NCBI RefSeq assembly: GCF_014217215.1
Contig: NZ_CP056080.1
Span: forward strand, 62,001 to 126,000
From: Rothia nasimurium
GTDB lineage: Bacteria; Actinomycetota; Actinomycetes; Actinomycetales; Micrococcaceae
Reading direction: 5' to 3'
DNA: 64,000 nucleotides
The notes under the pieces are model-generated. The model had not been told where the DNA came from. It was given only the letters and a program-made list of their open reading frames with translations, and ran no database searches. A program made the translations under genes and the position numbers. This document shows positions 8,967-16,906 of the stretch, piece after piece; position 1 is the first letter of the stretch; the number at the start of each line of letters is the position of its first letter.

Positions 8967-9435
8967 CCCTTTGCCAGATTTGATAGCGATAATTTATATT
9001 TGAATGAAATTCCTGCTCGAATACCACATTGAACTCTTTGGGGATTTCCGGAAAGAAAACATTGCCCTCTGGCTCGGAATCTATTGTCGAGATATGTAGC
9101 GTGTCGGCATGGGCGATCAGACTCTTGTAGATCTCTCCACCACCAGAAACAACAACATGGTTCGTAAGAGTCTTTAGCTCCCTCATTGCTGCTTCTATAG
9201 ATGGAAACACAACCACATCATCGTTAGTAGCTACCGATCCTGAGCGGCTGACAACTGCATACTTTCTATTTGGGAGAGCCCCCATTGCCTCAAATGTTTT
9301 ACGGCCGACTAAGAGCCATTGATTGTAAGTTATTGCTTTAAAAAGCAGCTGCTCACCTTTAGCGTTCCACGGGATATCCGAGCCGCAGCCAATAACCCCA
9401 TTTCTTGCTTTTGCAGCCATTAGTGATATTTTCAC
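8962..9435 (-). CDS. dfrA: Trimethoprim-resistant dihydrofolate reductase DfrA (dfrA27-like)
   Basis: 157-residue class A DHFR that reduces dihydrofolate despite trimethoprim. The start is GTG at 9435 ([20 protein letters not shown]) behind AAAGGAG; the longer upstream frame runs through attI1 and is not coding. Family marks: [26 protein letters not shown]. The sequence fits the dfrA1/7/16/27 branch, and I think dfrA27 is closest because dfrA27 is usually followed by aadA16, whose N-terminal half is found next door. It is the first cassette, directly downstream of the promoter Pc. Confidence 0.93.
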   Translation of the reverse strand: MKISLMAAKARNGVIGCGSDIPWNAKGEQLLFKAITYNQWLLVGRKTFEAMGALPNRKYAVVSRSGSVATNDDVVVFPSIEAAMRELKTLTNHVVVSGGGEIYKSLIAHADTLHISTIDSEPEGNVFFPEIPKEFNVVFEQEFHSNINYRYQIWQRG

Positions 9436-9450
9436 GATACTCCTTTGGGT

Positions 9451-9589
9451 TAACTTTGTTTTAGGGCGACTGCCCTGCTGCGTAACATCGTTGCTGCTCC
9501 ATAACATCAAACATCGACCCACGGCGTAACGCGCTTGCTGCTTGGATGCCCGAGGCATAGACTGTACAAAAAAACAGTCATAACAAGCC
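9451..9589 (-). other. attI1: attI1 and integron leader, copy 1
   Basis: 5'-conserved segment sequence between intI1 and the first cassette. The GTTAAC-type crossover is at the dfrA boundary. A P2-like pair TTGTTA (9581-9586) and TACAGT (9561-9566, minus strand) is spaced by 14 bp, the inactive P2 form. It is shared with 20343-20481. Confidence 0.85.
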
Positions 9590-9711
9590 ATGAAAACCGC
9601 CACTGCGCCGTTACCACCGCTGCGTTCGGTCAAGGTTCTGGACCAGTTGCGTGAGCGCATACGCTACTTGCATTATAGCTTACGAACCGAACAGGCTTAT
9701 GTCCACTGGGT
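9590..9711 (+). pseudogene. intI1: intI1 remnant (41 codons), cut by IS6100
   Basis: Encodes only the N-terminal start of the class 1 integrase ([20 protein letters not shown] onward to QAYVHWV), then enters IS6100. The catalytic domain is gone, so cassettes here cannot be moved by a local integrase. The fragment still contains the cassette promoter on the other strand. Confidence 0.93.
9672..9705 (-). promoter_or_regulatory. Cassette promoter Pc, PcW-type with an extra TATAAT
   Basis: On the minus strand the -35 is TGGACA (9705-9700) and the -10 is TAAGCT (9682-9677), spaced by 17 bp: the weak PcW configuration. The base after it is changed relative to the usual TAAGCTGTAAT, creating a perfect TATAAT at 9677-9672. 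IS6100 lies only 6 bp upstream of the -35 box. It drives dfrA and aadA. Confidence 0.8.
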
Positions 9712-10591
9712 GGCTCTGTTGCAAAGATTGGCGGCAGTCAGAGGTAGGCTGTCGCTCTGCGCCGATCAGGCGGCTGCTGCGAAATGGTGGTTGAGCATGC
9801 CCATGGCCTCCGTCAGCGCCGAGGGCCCAATGCCAAAAGCTCTCTCCACAAGGCGCACCTCGCCCCTGATGCCGGGCTGCAGGCACCAGGGGCGAGCCTG
9901 TCCTTTGCGCAGGGCTCGCATGACTTCGAATCCCTTGATCGTGGCATAGGCCGTGGGGATCGATTTGAAACCGCGCACCGGCTTGATCAGTATCTTGAGC
10001 TTTCCGTGATCGGCCTCGATCACGTTATTGAGATACTTCACCTGCCGGTGGGCCGTCTCCCGGTCCAGCTTTCCTTCGCGCTTCAATTCGGTGATCGCTG
10101 CACCATAGCTCGGCGCTTTGTCGGTATTGAGCGTGGCAGGCTTTTCCCAGTGCTTCAGGCCTCGCAGGGCCTTGCCCAGGAACCGCTTCGCTGCCTTGGC
10201 GCTGCGGGTCGGCGACAGGTAGAAATCGATCGTGTCGCCCCGCTTGTCGACTGCCCGGTACAGGTAGGTCCACTTGCCCCGCACCTTGACGTAGGTTTCA
10301 TCCAGGCGCCAGCTCGGATCAAAGCCACGCCGCCAGAACCAGCGCAGCCGCTTCTCCATCTCCGGGGCGTAGCACTGGACCCAGCGATAGATCGTCGTAT
10401 GGTCGACCGAAATGCCGCGTTCCGCCAGCATTTCCTCAAGGTCGCGATAGCTGATCGGATAGCGACAATACCAGCGCACCGCCCACAGGATCACATCACC
10501 CTGGAAATGGCGCCACTTGAAATCCGTCATCGTTCCGTCCGTCCAATCTCCGCCAAGCATGCTCAAGCTTCACGATTTTTGCAACAGAGCC
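9712..10591 (-). mobile_element. IS6100, copy 1
   Basis: 880 bp, the exact IS6100 length, with 14-bp ends GGCTCTGTTGCAAA and the complement. Flanks CACTGGGT and TCCGAAGG do not form the 8-bp duplication expected for simple insertion, so the present junctions come from deletion or recombination. It is in the same orientation as copy 2. Confidence 0.95.
9766..10530 (-). CDS. tnpA: IS6100 transposase (IS6 family)
   Basis: 254-residue DDE transposase. I take ATG 10530 ([20 protein letters not shown]) as the start because it aligns with the starts of other IS6-family proteins; an upstream in-frame ATG would add 12 residues. DDE marks: [36 protein letters not shown]. The element moves by replicative cointegration, and two same-direction copies can mobilise or delete the DNA between them. 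Confidence 0.96.
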   Translation of the reverse strand: MTDFKWRHFQGDVILWAVRWYCRYPISYRDLEEMLAERGISVDHTTIYRWVQCYAPEMEKRLRWFWRRGFDPSWRLDETYVKVRGKWTYLYRAVDKRGDTIDFYLSPTRSAKAAKRFLGKALRGLKHWEKPATLNTDKAPSYGAAITELKREGKLDRETAHRQVKYLNNVIEADHGKLKILIKPVRGFKSIPTAYATIKGFEVMRALRKGQARPWCLQPGIRGEVRLVERAFGIGPSALTEAMGMLNHHFAAAA

Positions 10592-10784
10592 TCCGAAGGA
10601 AACTCGTGCCAAGCGTTGACTAAGGGACGAAAGTAAGGATTAGAAGATGTATAACATCGAGCCGATTGATCCTCGTTTGGGTTGAGTTCTCGGAGAGAAG
10701 AAAGCTGCTTCTATAGCTATGAAGGTTTGGGGCGCCATCACACTGCTTGTTTCAACGAAAGGCAGAAACACCACTCCGTCGGAC
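10592..10784. other. Junction region between IS6100 and erm(X) promoter
   Basis: About 190 bp with no supported gene. A minus-strand ORF at 10640-10861 runs through the erm(X) promoter and leader and looks like chance. Confidence 0.5.
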
Positions 10785-10813
10785 TTGACCCTGAATACAA
10801 CGGATGCTAATGT
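10785..10813 (+). promoter_or_regulatory. erm(X) promoter
   Basis: TTGACC (10785-10790), 17-bp spacer, TAATGT (10808-10813), placed just ahead of the leader peptide. Position and spacing fit a sigma-70-like promoter. Confidence 0.7.
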
Positions 10814-10820
10814 CGAGAAC

Positions 10821-10876
10821 ATGTTGATTTTAGGAACTGCTTCGATGCGGTTGCGCCGCAACCGCTAACAGCGGTT
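10821..10876 (+). promoter_or_regulatory. ermXL: erm(X) leader peptide and attenuator hairpins
   Basis: 15-codon leader MLILGTASMRLRRNR (10821-10868). Its 3' end forms GCGGTTGC/GCAACCGC, and an alternative stem AACCGCT/AGCGGTT reaches past the leader stop; a further AGCCGGG/CCCGGCT stem lies before erm(X). Mutually exclusive stems behind a short leader are the established layout of macrolide-inducible erm genes. Confidence 0.75.
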
Positions 10877-10967
10877 GACCTTCCAGTAGTGGTCACCGCT
10901 CCGGTCACTAAGCCGGGCTGTCATTTTGCCATACCCGGCTCCAAAACTCTTCTTTTCGGAGCATCCC

Positions 10968-11768
10968 ATGTCTGCATATTCTCGTGGTCGTCACGAAAAC
11001 GGCCAGAACTTTCTCACTGACTCCCGCGTTATCGCCTCTCTCTTGGAGCGTGTGGGAAGCACTAGCGGCCCCTTGATTGAGATTGGTCCCGGCCAAGGAG
11101 CGCTGACTCATCCGTTGTCTTGTACGGGACGATCTCTCACAGCTGTTGAAATTGACCCCGCGCTGGCAGGTGCGCTGCGGCGGGAACTTGACGATGCTGT
11201 GACTGTCATCAACGAAGATTTTCTGAGATACCGTCTGCCAGCCCACCCTCATGTGATTGTTGGTAACATCCCGTTTCATATCACCACATCCATCTTGCGG
11301 CGCCTTCTTCGCGCCCCAGGCTGGACCGACGCTGTGCTGCTTATGCAGTGGGAGGTTGCCCGCCGACGTGCTGGCGTCGGTGCGTCAACCATGATGACCG
11401 CCCAGTGGGCTCCGTGGTTCACTTTTGAGCTTGGAGAACGTGTTAGCCGGGAGGCGTTTACCCCTCGTCCTAGTGTGGATGGTGGCGTTTTGCACATCCG
11501 ACGCCGTCCTAAAATGTTGGTACCAGTTGGAAAGCGAAAGGCGTTCCAAGCTCTAGTGCACGCCGTCTATACGGGGAAGGGTCGTGGGATCGTCGATATC
11601 GTCACCCAAGCGAAGATATTTCCCTCTCGACAGGCGGCGCGGAAATGGGCCGAGCGGTCCGGTGTGCATTCGCATCAGCTGCCCTCTGACCTGTCTGTTG
11701 CTCAGATGGTCAGCCTCTTCGAAAGCCGTGGGGCAGTTCCGCCGCGACGCCGCAAACAGAGGAAATAG
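10968..11768 (+). CDS. erm(X): 23S rRNA (adenine-N6) methyltransferase Erm(X)
   Basis: 266-residue enzyme that methylates A2058 of 23S rRNA and gives macrolide-lincosamide-streptogramin B resistance. The start MSAYSRGRHENGQNFLTDSR follows CGGAG; an upstream TTG would add 14 residues inside the attenuator and is not favoured. It shows the SAM motif IEIGPGQGALT, the catalytic NIPFH, and a basic C-terminus (PPRRRKQRK). This is the corynebacterial Erm(X) class. A predicted G748-type rRNA methyltransferase lies 550 bp downstream in the same direction. Confidence 0.95.
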   Translation: MSAYSRGRHENGQNFLTDSRVIASLLERVGSTSGPLIEIGPGQGALTHPLSCTGRSLTAVEIDPALAGALRRELDDAVTVINEDFLRYRLPAHPHVIVGNIPFHITTSILRRLLRAPGWTDAVLLMQWEVARRRAGVGASTMMTAQWAPWFTFELGERVSREAFTPRPSVDGGVLHIRRRPKMLVPVGKRKAFQALVHAVYTGKGRGIVDIVTQAKIFPSRQAARKWAERSGVHSHQLPSDLSVAQMVSLFESRGAVPPRRRKQRK

Positions 11769-11889
11769 TTCCGAGAGGAGAATTCCTCTGGGGAGGCGGG
11801 CCAAGAAAAATCAATAACCCCGGTGATGTGCGTCTAAAACGCAGGGGATCGCTCCGGGGCCTTCGGTTCCAAGTGTAACACTGGTACGT

Positions 11890-12042
11890 ATGTCATCCAA
11901 GAATAATCCGGTTAGTGATCTTGAGGCTTGGTTTTCATCCGAGCGGATGAAAACCTACAGCTTCCACTCGGATCCCGACGCTCTCTACCTGTGGAATACT
12001 CGCGTGACCAAGTCCTTCCTGGAAGATATTCAGCATGTCGTG
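11890..12042 (+). pseudogene. Abi-family protein, N-terminal fragment
   Basis: About 50 codons (DLEAWFSSERMKTYSF, DPDALYLWNTRVTKSFLEDI) resemble the N-terminus of Abi-like proteins linked to phage abortive infection. The homology stops near 12040, where the frame leaves the family and closes at 12087, so only a stub of the usual 200-300 aa protein remains. It is debris joined downstream of erm(X). Confidence 0.5.
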
Positions 12043-12320
12043 GTACGTATGCGACCAGCCGCTGGGCATGCCCCTGGATTGCTTTGACGTTTCTCGTCTT
12101 CGCGATTGCGTCCGGAATCATCTTGCTACTTCGCTACGGATACCCCGTGTAAGGCAGTCCTGTACCCGTAAATGTGCAAGACGGCTCCTAAGACTTCAAC
12201 CAACTTTCCAACTCCGGATCCCACAAGACCGCCGATGACTGTGTGAGAGTCGTTGTCTCGCCCCCAGAAGGCCGAGATCGTCTTTGACACCGTCGTTCGA
12301 CCGAAGAGAGGTAGACCATC
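12043..12320. other. Junk between Abi fragment and rRNA methyltransferase
   Basis: A plus-strand stretch near 12078-12152 reads WIALTFLVFAIASGIILLLR, like the last membrane helix of a lost protein. Otherwise no gene is seen. GAGAGG at 12304-12309 is the ribosome-binding site of the next gene. Confidence 0.35.
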
Positions 12321-13172
12321 ATGTCAGCCCTGGCCGCACCTGGCCTCAGCGCTATCCGTGACTCACTCCGGTGCCCGATCTGCGCCGGTCGCCTCGAACT
12401 GACACCGGGGGCACTGCGTTGTCGTCAGCGACACACCTTCAACATCGCTCGGCACGGCTACGTCAGCCTACTGTCTGGGACTAATGCGATCAGCGGGGAT
12501 GATGCGCCGATGATCCAAGCTCGAGAACGTTTCCTCGCGACCGGCGCCTACGAGCCGATACGCCGGGCCGTCTCGACGATGGTGTCTCATACGATCCCTC
12601 GTGATGGCATAGTTCTCGATGTTGGCTGTGGTACCGGCTACTACCTCGCCGGTGCGCTCGACAAAGTGACCGGGGCTCGCGGCCTGGGGCTTGACTCCTC
12701 GGTGCGTGCGCTGCGGGTCGCTGCGCGCGTCCACGAGCGAGCAGCCGCAGCGAGCTGGGACGTGTTCCGCCCGTATCCGTTGGCCGACCAGTCGGTGGAT
12801 GCTGTGCTGAACATGTTCGCTCCGCGCAACCCCGGCGAGTTTCACCGGGTCCTCCGCCCGAACGGCAGCCTGATCGTGGTGCGTCCGACGGTCGACCACC
12901 TGGCCGAGTTGCGCCGCGATGTGCCCGACTCGGTGACTATCGATGTTTCCAAGGAGCAACGCCTGCATGACGCCCTGGCACCGTTCTTCGAACAGGAGCG
13001 AGATCAACACGTCGGCTACATCGCAGAGATTGAACCGCAAACGGCTCGCGATCTGCTCGGAATGACGCCGAGTGCGCGGCACATCACCCCGGCAGAGGTC
13101 TCGGACGACGACCTGCCCGAGCGAGTCACCATATCCGTGCTTGTCAGCTCATACCGGCTACGGGAGACTTGA
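12321..13172 (+). CDS. RlmA(II)/TlrB-like 23S rRNA (guanine-N1) methyltransferase
   Basis: 283 residues. The N-terminal zinc ribbon uses C18, C21, C34 and H38 (CPIC-x12-C-x3-H), followed by QRHTFNIARHGYVSLLSG and a class I SAM fold (VLDVGCGTGYY; DVFRPYPLADQSVDAVLNMF). Zinc ribbon plus this SAM domain is the RlmA family: RlmA(I) methylates G745, while RlmA(II) enzymes (TlrB, MyrA) methylate G748 and, together with A2058 methylation, give high tylosin-type macrolide resistance. Which guanine is the target cannot be told from sequence by eye; the position next to erm(X) favours G748. The start ATG follows AGAGAGGTAG. Confidence 0.8.
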   Translation: MSALAAPGLSAIRDSLRCPICAGRLELTPGALRCRQRHTFNIARHGYVSLLSGTNAISGDDAPMIQARERFLATGAYEPIRRAVSTMVSHTIPRDGIVLDVGCGTGYYLAGALDKVTGARGLGLDSSVRALRVAARVHERAAAASWDVFRPYPLADQSVDAVLNMFAPRNPGEFHRVLRPNGSLIVVRPTVDHLAELRRDVPDSVTIDVSKEQRLHDALAPFFEQERDQHVGYIAEIEPQTARDLLGMTPSARHITPAEVSDDDLPERVTISVLVSSYRLRET

Positions 13173-13219
13173 CTGGTGGCAGAGCGATCCCGTCGCATCG
13201 GGATGGCACCTTAGCGCGG

Positions 13220-14413
13220 TTATCGAGATCGCCGTGAGGCGCATGTCTCACGGATCATCAGGAGGGCGCAGAGAACGTAGAGCGCTGCGGCGCAGATCCA
13301 GAGGGTGCCGTCTGCATTCGTTCGGGTGAGTGCGAAAATGCCGGTGAAGGTGACCGGGCCGATGATCGAGGTGAGGCTGTTCAGGCTTGCAAGTGTTCCC
13401 TGCAGGCGTCCCTGCTGCTGCTCGGGCGCGCGTCTCGAGAGCAGCGTCTGCAGTGCGGGCAACGTGATGCTGCCGAGTCCGAGCGCTGCGAGGATCGGTA
13501 GCATCGCCCATGTGCTGGCGATGAGGGCAAGGCCGATGAGCCCAATGGCGTCTGCGGCGATACCGACGAGGATCGCCCGGGTCTCGCCGATCCGGGACAC
13601 GATGCGTCCGGTCAGTGCCGCCTGCACGAATACTTGCACCATTCCGAAGATGGATAGCGAAACGCCGACTTCGACGGGGTTCCAGTCGAGGCGCTGCTGC
13701 GTGAAGAGCACCCAGGTGGAGCCTGGTGCTTGGCCGATGAACTGCACGATGCCGAAGACTGCGAGAAGGATAAGCATCCCCGGCACTGCGGTTCGCTTCG
13801 CCGTACCGGGTTGCTGTGCGTGCGAGCCGTTGCTGCCCGGTGGCCGCGTCTCACGCAGAAGACTCGCGCTGAGTACGAGGGTGATTCCGGCGAGCGCGGC
13901 GGCGACGAGGAATGGCAGATGCGGTGAGACCCCGCCGAAAAGACCGCCAATGGCGGGACCCGCGATCATGCCACCGCCGTAGCATGCGCCGAGCCACCCG
14001 TAGCGTTTTGCGCGCTGATCCGGCGGAGTAATGTCGGCGATCACCGTCGCGGTGACGGCGTTCGTGGCGCCGGTAATGCCTGCAACCGCGCGGGCGATGT
14101 AAAAGACCCACAGCGTGTCCGTCAGTGCGAGCACGAGGTAGTCGATCGTCGCGCCTGCGAGGGAGGCGACAAGCACGCGGCGGCGTCCGAAACGGTCAGA
14201 GAGTCGGCCAAGGATCGGGGCGCAAAGAAACTGCATGATCGCATAGAGCGCTGTCAGTAGTCCGACGTGCAGTGGGATCATGTCGTCGGGGGCACCGACC
14301 TGGTCGAGAAGGGTAGGCAAGATCGGCATCACGAGGCCCAGCCCTGCAGCATCGAGGGTCGCCGTGATGAGCACGGCTGTCAGGATTCCACGATGAGAGT
14401 AGCGAGCAGTCAC
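13220..14413 (-). CDS. tetA: Tetracycline efflux MFS protein, Tet(Z)/Tet(33)-like
   Basis: 397-residue 12-helix transporter that exports Mg-tetracycline in exchange for protons. The class motifs are clear: LDAAGLGLVMPILPTLL in helix 1 and GRLSDRFGRRRVLVASL after helix 2. I chose GTG 14413 (VTARYSHRGILTAVL); the longer frame starts at a TTG at 14449 and would put the operators inside the coding sequence. It is divergent from the tetR repressor, with palindromic operators between them. The actinobacterial tetA classes Z and 33 are the likely group; I did not settle which. Confidence 0.87.
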   Translation of the reverse strand: MTARYSHRGILTAVLITATLDAAGLGLVMPILPTLLDQVGAPDDMIPLHVGLLTALYAIMQFLCAPILGRLSDRFGRRRVLVASLAGATIDYLVLALTDTLWVFYIARAVAGITGATNAVTATVIADITPPDQRAKRYGWLGACYGGGMIAGPAIGGLFGGVSPHLPFLVAAALAGITLVLSASLLRETRPPGSNGSHAQQPGTAKRTAVPGMLILLAVFGIVQFIGQAPGSTWVLFTQQRLDWNPVEVGVSLSIFGMVQVFVQAALTGRIVSRIGETRAILVGIAADAIGLIGLALIASTWAMLPILAALGLGSITLPALQTLLSRRAPEQQQGRLQGTLASLNSLTSIIGPVTFTGIFALTRTNADGTLWICAAALYVLCALLMIRETCASRRSR

Positions 14414-14445
14414 TTTATCTAAGATAAAGTTATCGATGATAAAGT
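14412..14445. promoter_or_regulatory. tetO: Tandem TetR operators in the tetA-tetR gap
   Basis: O1 is a perfect 19-bp palindrome ACTTTATCTAAGATAAAGT (14412-14430). O2 is TTATC-GAT-GATAA (14430-14442), extending to GATAAAGT at 14445. They fill the space between the divergent start codons, and O1 overlaps the chosen tetA start, implying a leaderless or very short-leader transcript. Confidence 0.75.
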
Positions 14446-14451
14446 GCAACT

Positions 14452-15051
14452 ATGACTCACCACCGGAAGCGTCTCGACCGCACGTCCGTGTTGCTCGGGG
14501 CCCGGCAGGTGCTCGACGAGACTGGGCTCGATGGCTTCACCACTCGCGCGCTGGCGGCTCACTTACAGGTACAGCAGCCCGGCCTCTACTGGCACTTCCG
14601 CACGAAGGCCGAACTCCTCGCAGCGCTGGCGAGCGACGTGCTTGACCGAGAGCATCACGCTTCCTTCCCCGAGTCCGACGAGAAATGGGACGCATTTCTC
14701 TTGCGAAACGCAAGAAGTTTCCGCCACGCACTACACGCGGTCCGTGACGGTGCGCGTCTCCACGCTGAGCACCACCGCAGACCATCCGGCGACGACACCG
14801 ACGAAGGAGCTGAGGCTTCCGGTCAGCAAGTCGGGCTTCTCGTGTCTCAGGGATTCGATGAACAGACAGCCATCAGCATGCTCATCGCGGTCAGCCGATA
14901 CACCGTCGGTGTCGTACTGGAGGAGCAAACCGCAGAGGTCGGCAATGCGAGCGTTCCTGAACGCGACCGGGAATTCGATTTCGGCCTGACAGCACTGATC
15001 GACGGATTCTCTCACTCCCGCACAGCGTCATTGACCTCGAGCGAATCGTGA
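14452..15051 (+). CDS. tetR: Tetracycline repressor TetR
   Basis: 199-residue TetR-class repressor: N-terminal helix-turn-helix (TTRALAAHLQVQQPGLYWHF, residues about 27-46) and a TetR C-terminal drug-binding domain. LQVQQPGLYWHF is the recognition-helix form of true tetracycline repressors. Divergently placed 5-40 bp from tetA with paired operators, so it should be released by tetracycline and control both genes. There is no obvious Shine-Dalgarno; the transcript may be leaderless. Confidence 0.9.
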   Translation: MTHHRKRLDRTSVLLGARQVLDETGLDGFTTRALAAHLQVQQPGLYWHFRTKAELLAALASDVLDREHHASFPESDEKWDAFLLRNARSFRHALHAVRDGARLHAEHHRRPSGDDTDEGAEASGQQVGLLVSQGFDEQTAISMLIAVSRYTVGVVLEEQTAEVGNASVPERDREFDFGLTALIDGFSHSRTASLTSSES

Positions 15052-15064
15052 CCTCATTCGACGC

Positions 15065-16030
15065 TCAGCGGGTTCGCGCGAGACGGGAAAAGATCCCGTC
15101 CACCATAAGCGCCAGACCGCGCTCATAGGCACGATCAAGATCGAGGGCATAACCCGAGCCGATCAAGGATTTCAGCGCGGCGTGGTTCTCATTCGAACTG
15201 AGTTGCTCGAGTTTGTCGATACGCTCATCGATCCAGGTATCTGCATCGACACCGGTGATAGATTCTGCCTCTGTTTCGGGCTCGAGCAAAATTGCCGTGC
15301 CTCGCGCCTGCGTGAAGAGCAGAATGTGCGTCTCCATCGCTTCTTCGGCACTGATACCCGCCCGAGTGAGTGTTCGAATCACCCACTCTGCGAAGACGAG
15401 TGCTGCGGGCACTAATTGCGGGCGTGTGACGGAAAGCTGCGGAGCAAGCCACGGATGCCGTCGGAACACTCGCCACAGCTCTCGATGTCCGCGGATCAGA
15501 TCTTCACGCCAGGTCCCGACTTCATCACCCGCAGACCAATCGCGAAGCGCACGATCCATCATCGCGAAAAGCAGATGTTCCTGGCTCGGGTAGAACCGAT
15601 ATAGCGTGGCCGACCCCATATGGACCACATTCGCGACCCTCCGCATCGAAAGCGAGTCAATACCCTCGACATCGGCGATGGAAACAGCGGCAGTTACGAT
15701 GCGTTCCGCAACGGCATCATCTGCTTCCGGCACCGGACGCTGCACATGCTGCCGCCGTTGTGGGTGCTGGGGTGCGTCTCGTGAGCTGCGCCCACCCCTT
15801 GCCCCTGGTGCCGTTGTCGCGACGACCGTTCCGACACCGGGCACCGGTGTCGCCAGTCCCTCGGATCGCAGTAGTGCGTGCACACGACTGGCCGTTGCAA
15901 TTGCGACATTCCACGTACCAGTGATCTCCCTGGCAGAAGGAAGCATCTCCCCGGGCCGCAATTCTCCAGCAAATATCTGCGCCCGCAGCTCGGCAGCGAT
16001 CTCCGCAGATGACGTTCCCACCCTTGCCAT
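15065..16030 (-). CDS. GntR-TetR fusion transcriptional regulator
   Basis: 321 residues with two DNA-binding modules: a GntR-type winged helix at residues 1-70 (AEIAAELRAQIFAGELRPGE, LPSAREITGTWNVAIATASR) and a TetR-type helix-turn-helix near 105-155 (SMRRVANVVHMGSATLYRFY), followed by a TetR C-terminal ligand domain. A Ser/Arg/Gln/His-rich linker joins them. It is divergent from the FAD monooxygenase and probably controls it through repeats at 16032-16118. Such fusions occur in actinobacteria beside monooxygenase or efflux genes; the ligand is unknown. Confidence 0.75.
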   Translation of the reverse strand: MARVGTSSAEIAAELRAQIFAGELRPGEMLPSAREITGTWNVAIATASRVHALLRSEGLATPVPGVGTVVATTAPGARGGRSSRDAPQHPQRRQHVQRPVPEADDAVAERIVTAAVSIADVEGIDSLSMRRVANVVHMGSATLYRFYPSQEHLLFAMMDRALRDWSAGDEVGTWREDLIRGHRELWRVFRRHPWLAPQLSVTRPQLVPAALVFAEWVIRTLTRAGISAEEAMETHILLFTQARGTAILLEPETEAESITGVDADTWIDERIDKLEQLSSNENHAALKSLIGSGYALDLDRAYERGLALMVDGIFSRLARTR

Positions 16031-16031
16031 C

Positions 16032-16118
16032 CTGTACTAGAACACCAGCGTTGGCAAGCGATGAGAACCTTGCCATTCCGTCACAGTGGAGCAGGTCTCA
16101 GCATCGCTGTACTAGTAC
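16032..16118. promoter_or_regulatory. Candidate operators between fusion regulator and monooxygenase
   Basis: CTGTACTAG occurs twice (16032-16040 and 16107-16115; the second is inside the palindrome GTACTAGTAC). TGGCAAG (16052-16058) pairs with CTTGCCA (16069-16075). Two motif types would suit a regulator with two different DNA-binding domains; this link is inference. Confidence 0.5.
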
Positions 16119-16159
16119 GAGCTTGCTCACCATCTCAGGCCTTCCTTAGGTTTGGCGTC

Positions 16160-16833
16160 ATGAATATGAATGAACGACGAGTACTCATCTCTGGCGCAAG
16201 CATCGCAGGACTGGCATGCGCCTACTGGCTTCGAAGGCACGGATTCTCCGTCACGATCGTCGAGATCGCTCCCAGCCCACGGCCCGGCGGTCAAGCCGTC
16301 GACCTGCGCGGCGCCGGACGCACAGTCATCGACCGTATGGGGCTGCTCAATGGGGCGCGTGCGATCGGCCTCGAGCAGGCGGGCATGTCCTGGGTCGACG
16401 CACACGGCCAGACACGCGCCGCCATGCCGACGGATGCGTTCGGCGGAGAAGGATTCATCTCGGAGATCGAGATCCTCCGCGGCGATCTCGTCGACCTGCT
16501 CTACCAACAGCTCGGTGACGGTATCGAGTGGATCTTCAACGACACCATCACCGAGCTCGCGCAGAGTTCGAACTACGTGAATGTCACGTTCCGTGGCGCA
16601 CGCCCACAGCGTTTCGATTTCGTCATCGGCGCCGACGGCTTACATTCGGCAGTTCGGACGGCCGCTTTTGGGCGGGAAGAGGACTTCGTCCATCCGCTCG
16701 GGCTGTACACGGCATGGTTCACCGCTCCGGCGTTCGAAGAACTCGACAACTGGTATCAGTTGTACAACCACACCGGCGGACTCGTGGCCTCGATCAGGCC
16801 CGGGAGCCAGCCAAGTGAGTCCAAAGCAGCGCT
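16160..16833 (+). pseudogene. FAD-dependent monooxygenase, 3'-truncated
   Basis: Group A flavoprotein hydroxylase of the PHBH/Tet(X)/Rox type: Rossmann GxGxxG-like SGASIAGLACAYWLRRHG at residues 8-25, the R in GQAVDLRGAGR, and the second FAD motif VIGADGLHSAVR near residue 160. About 224 of an expected 380-400 residues remain. The sequence is cut by the IS3-family element after PSESKAALG, removing the third FAD/substrate motif and the C-terminus, so it is probably inactive. The start chosen is ATG 16160; the longer upstream frame covers the operators. Its drug or substrate is unknown; tetracycline inactivation is possible given the neighbours but not shown. Confidence 0.75.
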
Positions 16834-16906
16834 GGGGTCAGCTGAAGGTTTGATTGATTCTTGTCCACTCGCGTGAGCGGGTGGAGTTAGAGAGAATGAT
16901 CACACC

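Noticed and set aside
9784..10623. 279-aa open frame opposite the IS6100 transposase (and copy at 21137-22069)
   Set aside because: Antisense shadow; the copy-to-copy ends follow whatever flanks IS6100 and not a conserved stop.
10640..10861. 73-aa minus-strand ORF upstream of erm(X)
   Set aside because: It runs antisense through the erm(X) promoter and leader peptide and has no ribosome-binding site or family signal.
12035..12238. 67-aa ORF between erm(X) and the rRNA methyltransferase
   Set aside because: No family signal; it lies in scrambled junction DNA with better-supported fragments in other frames.
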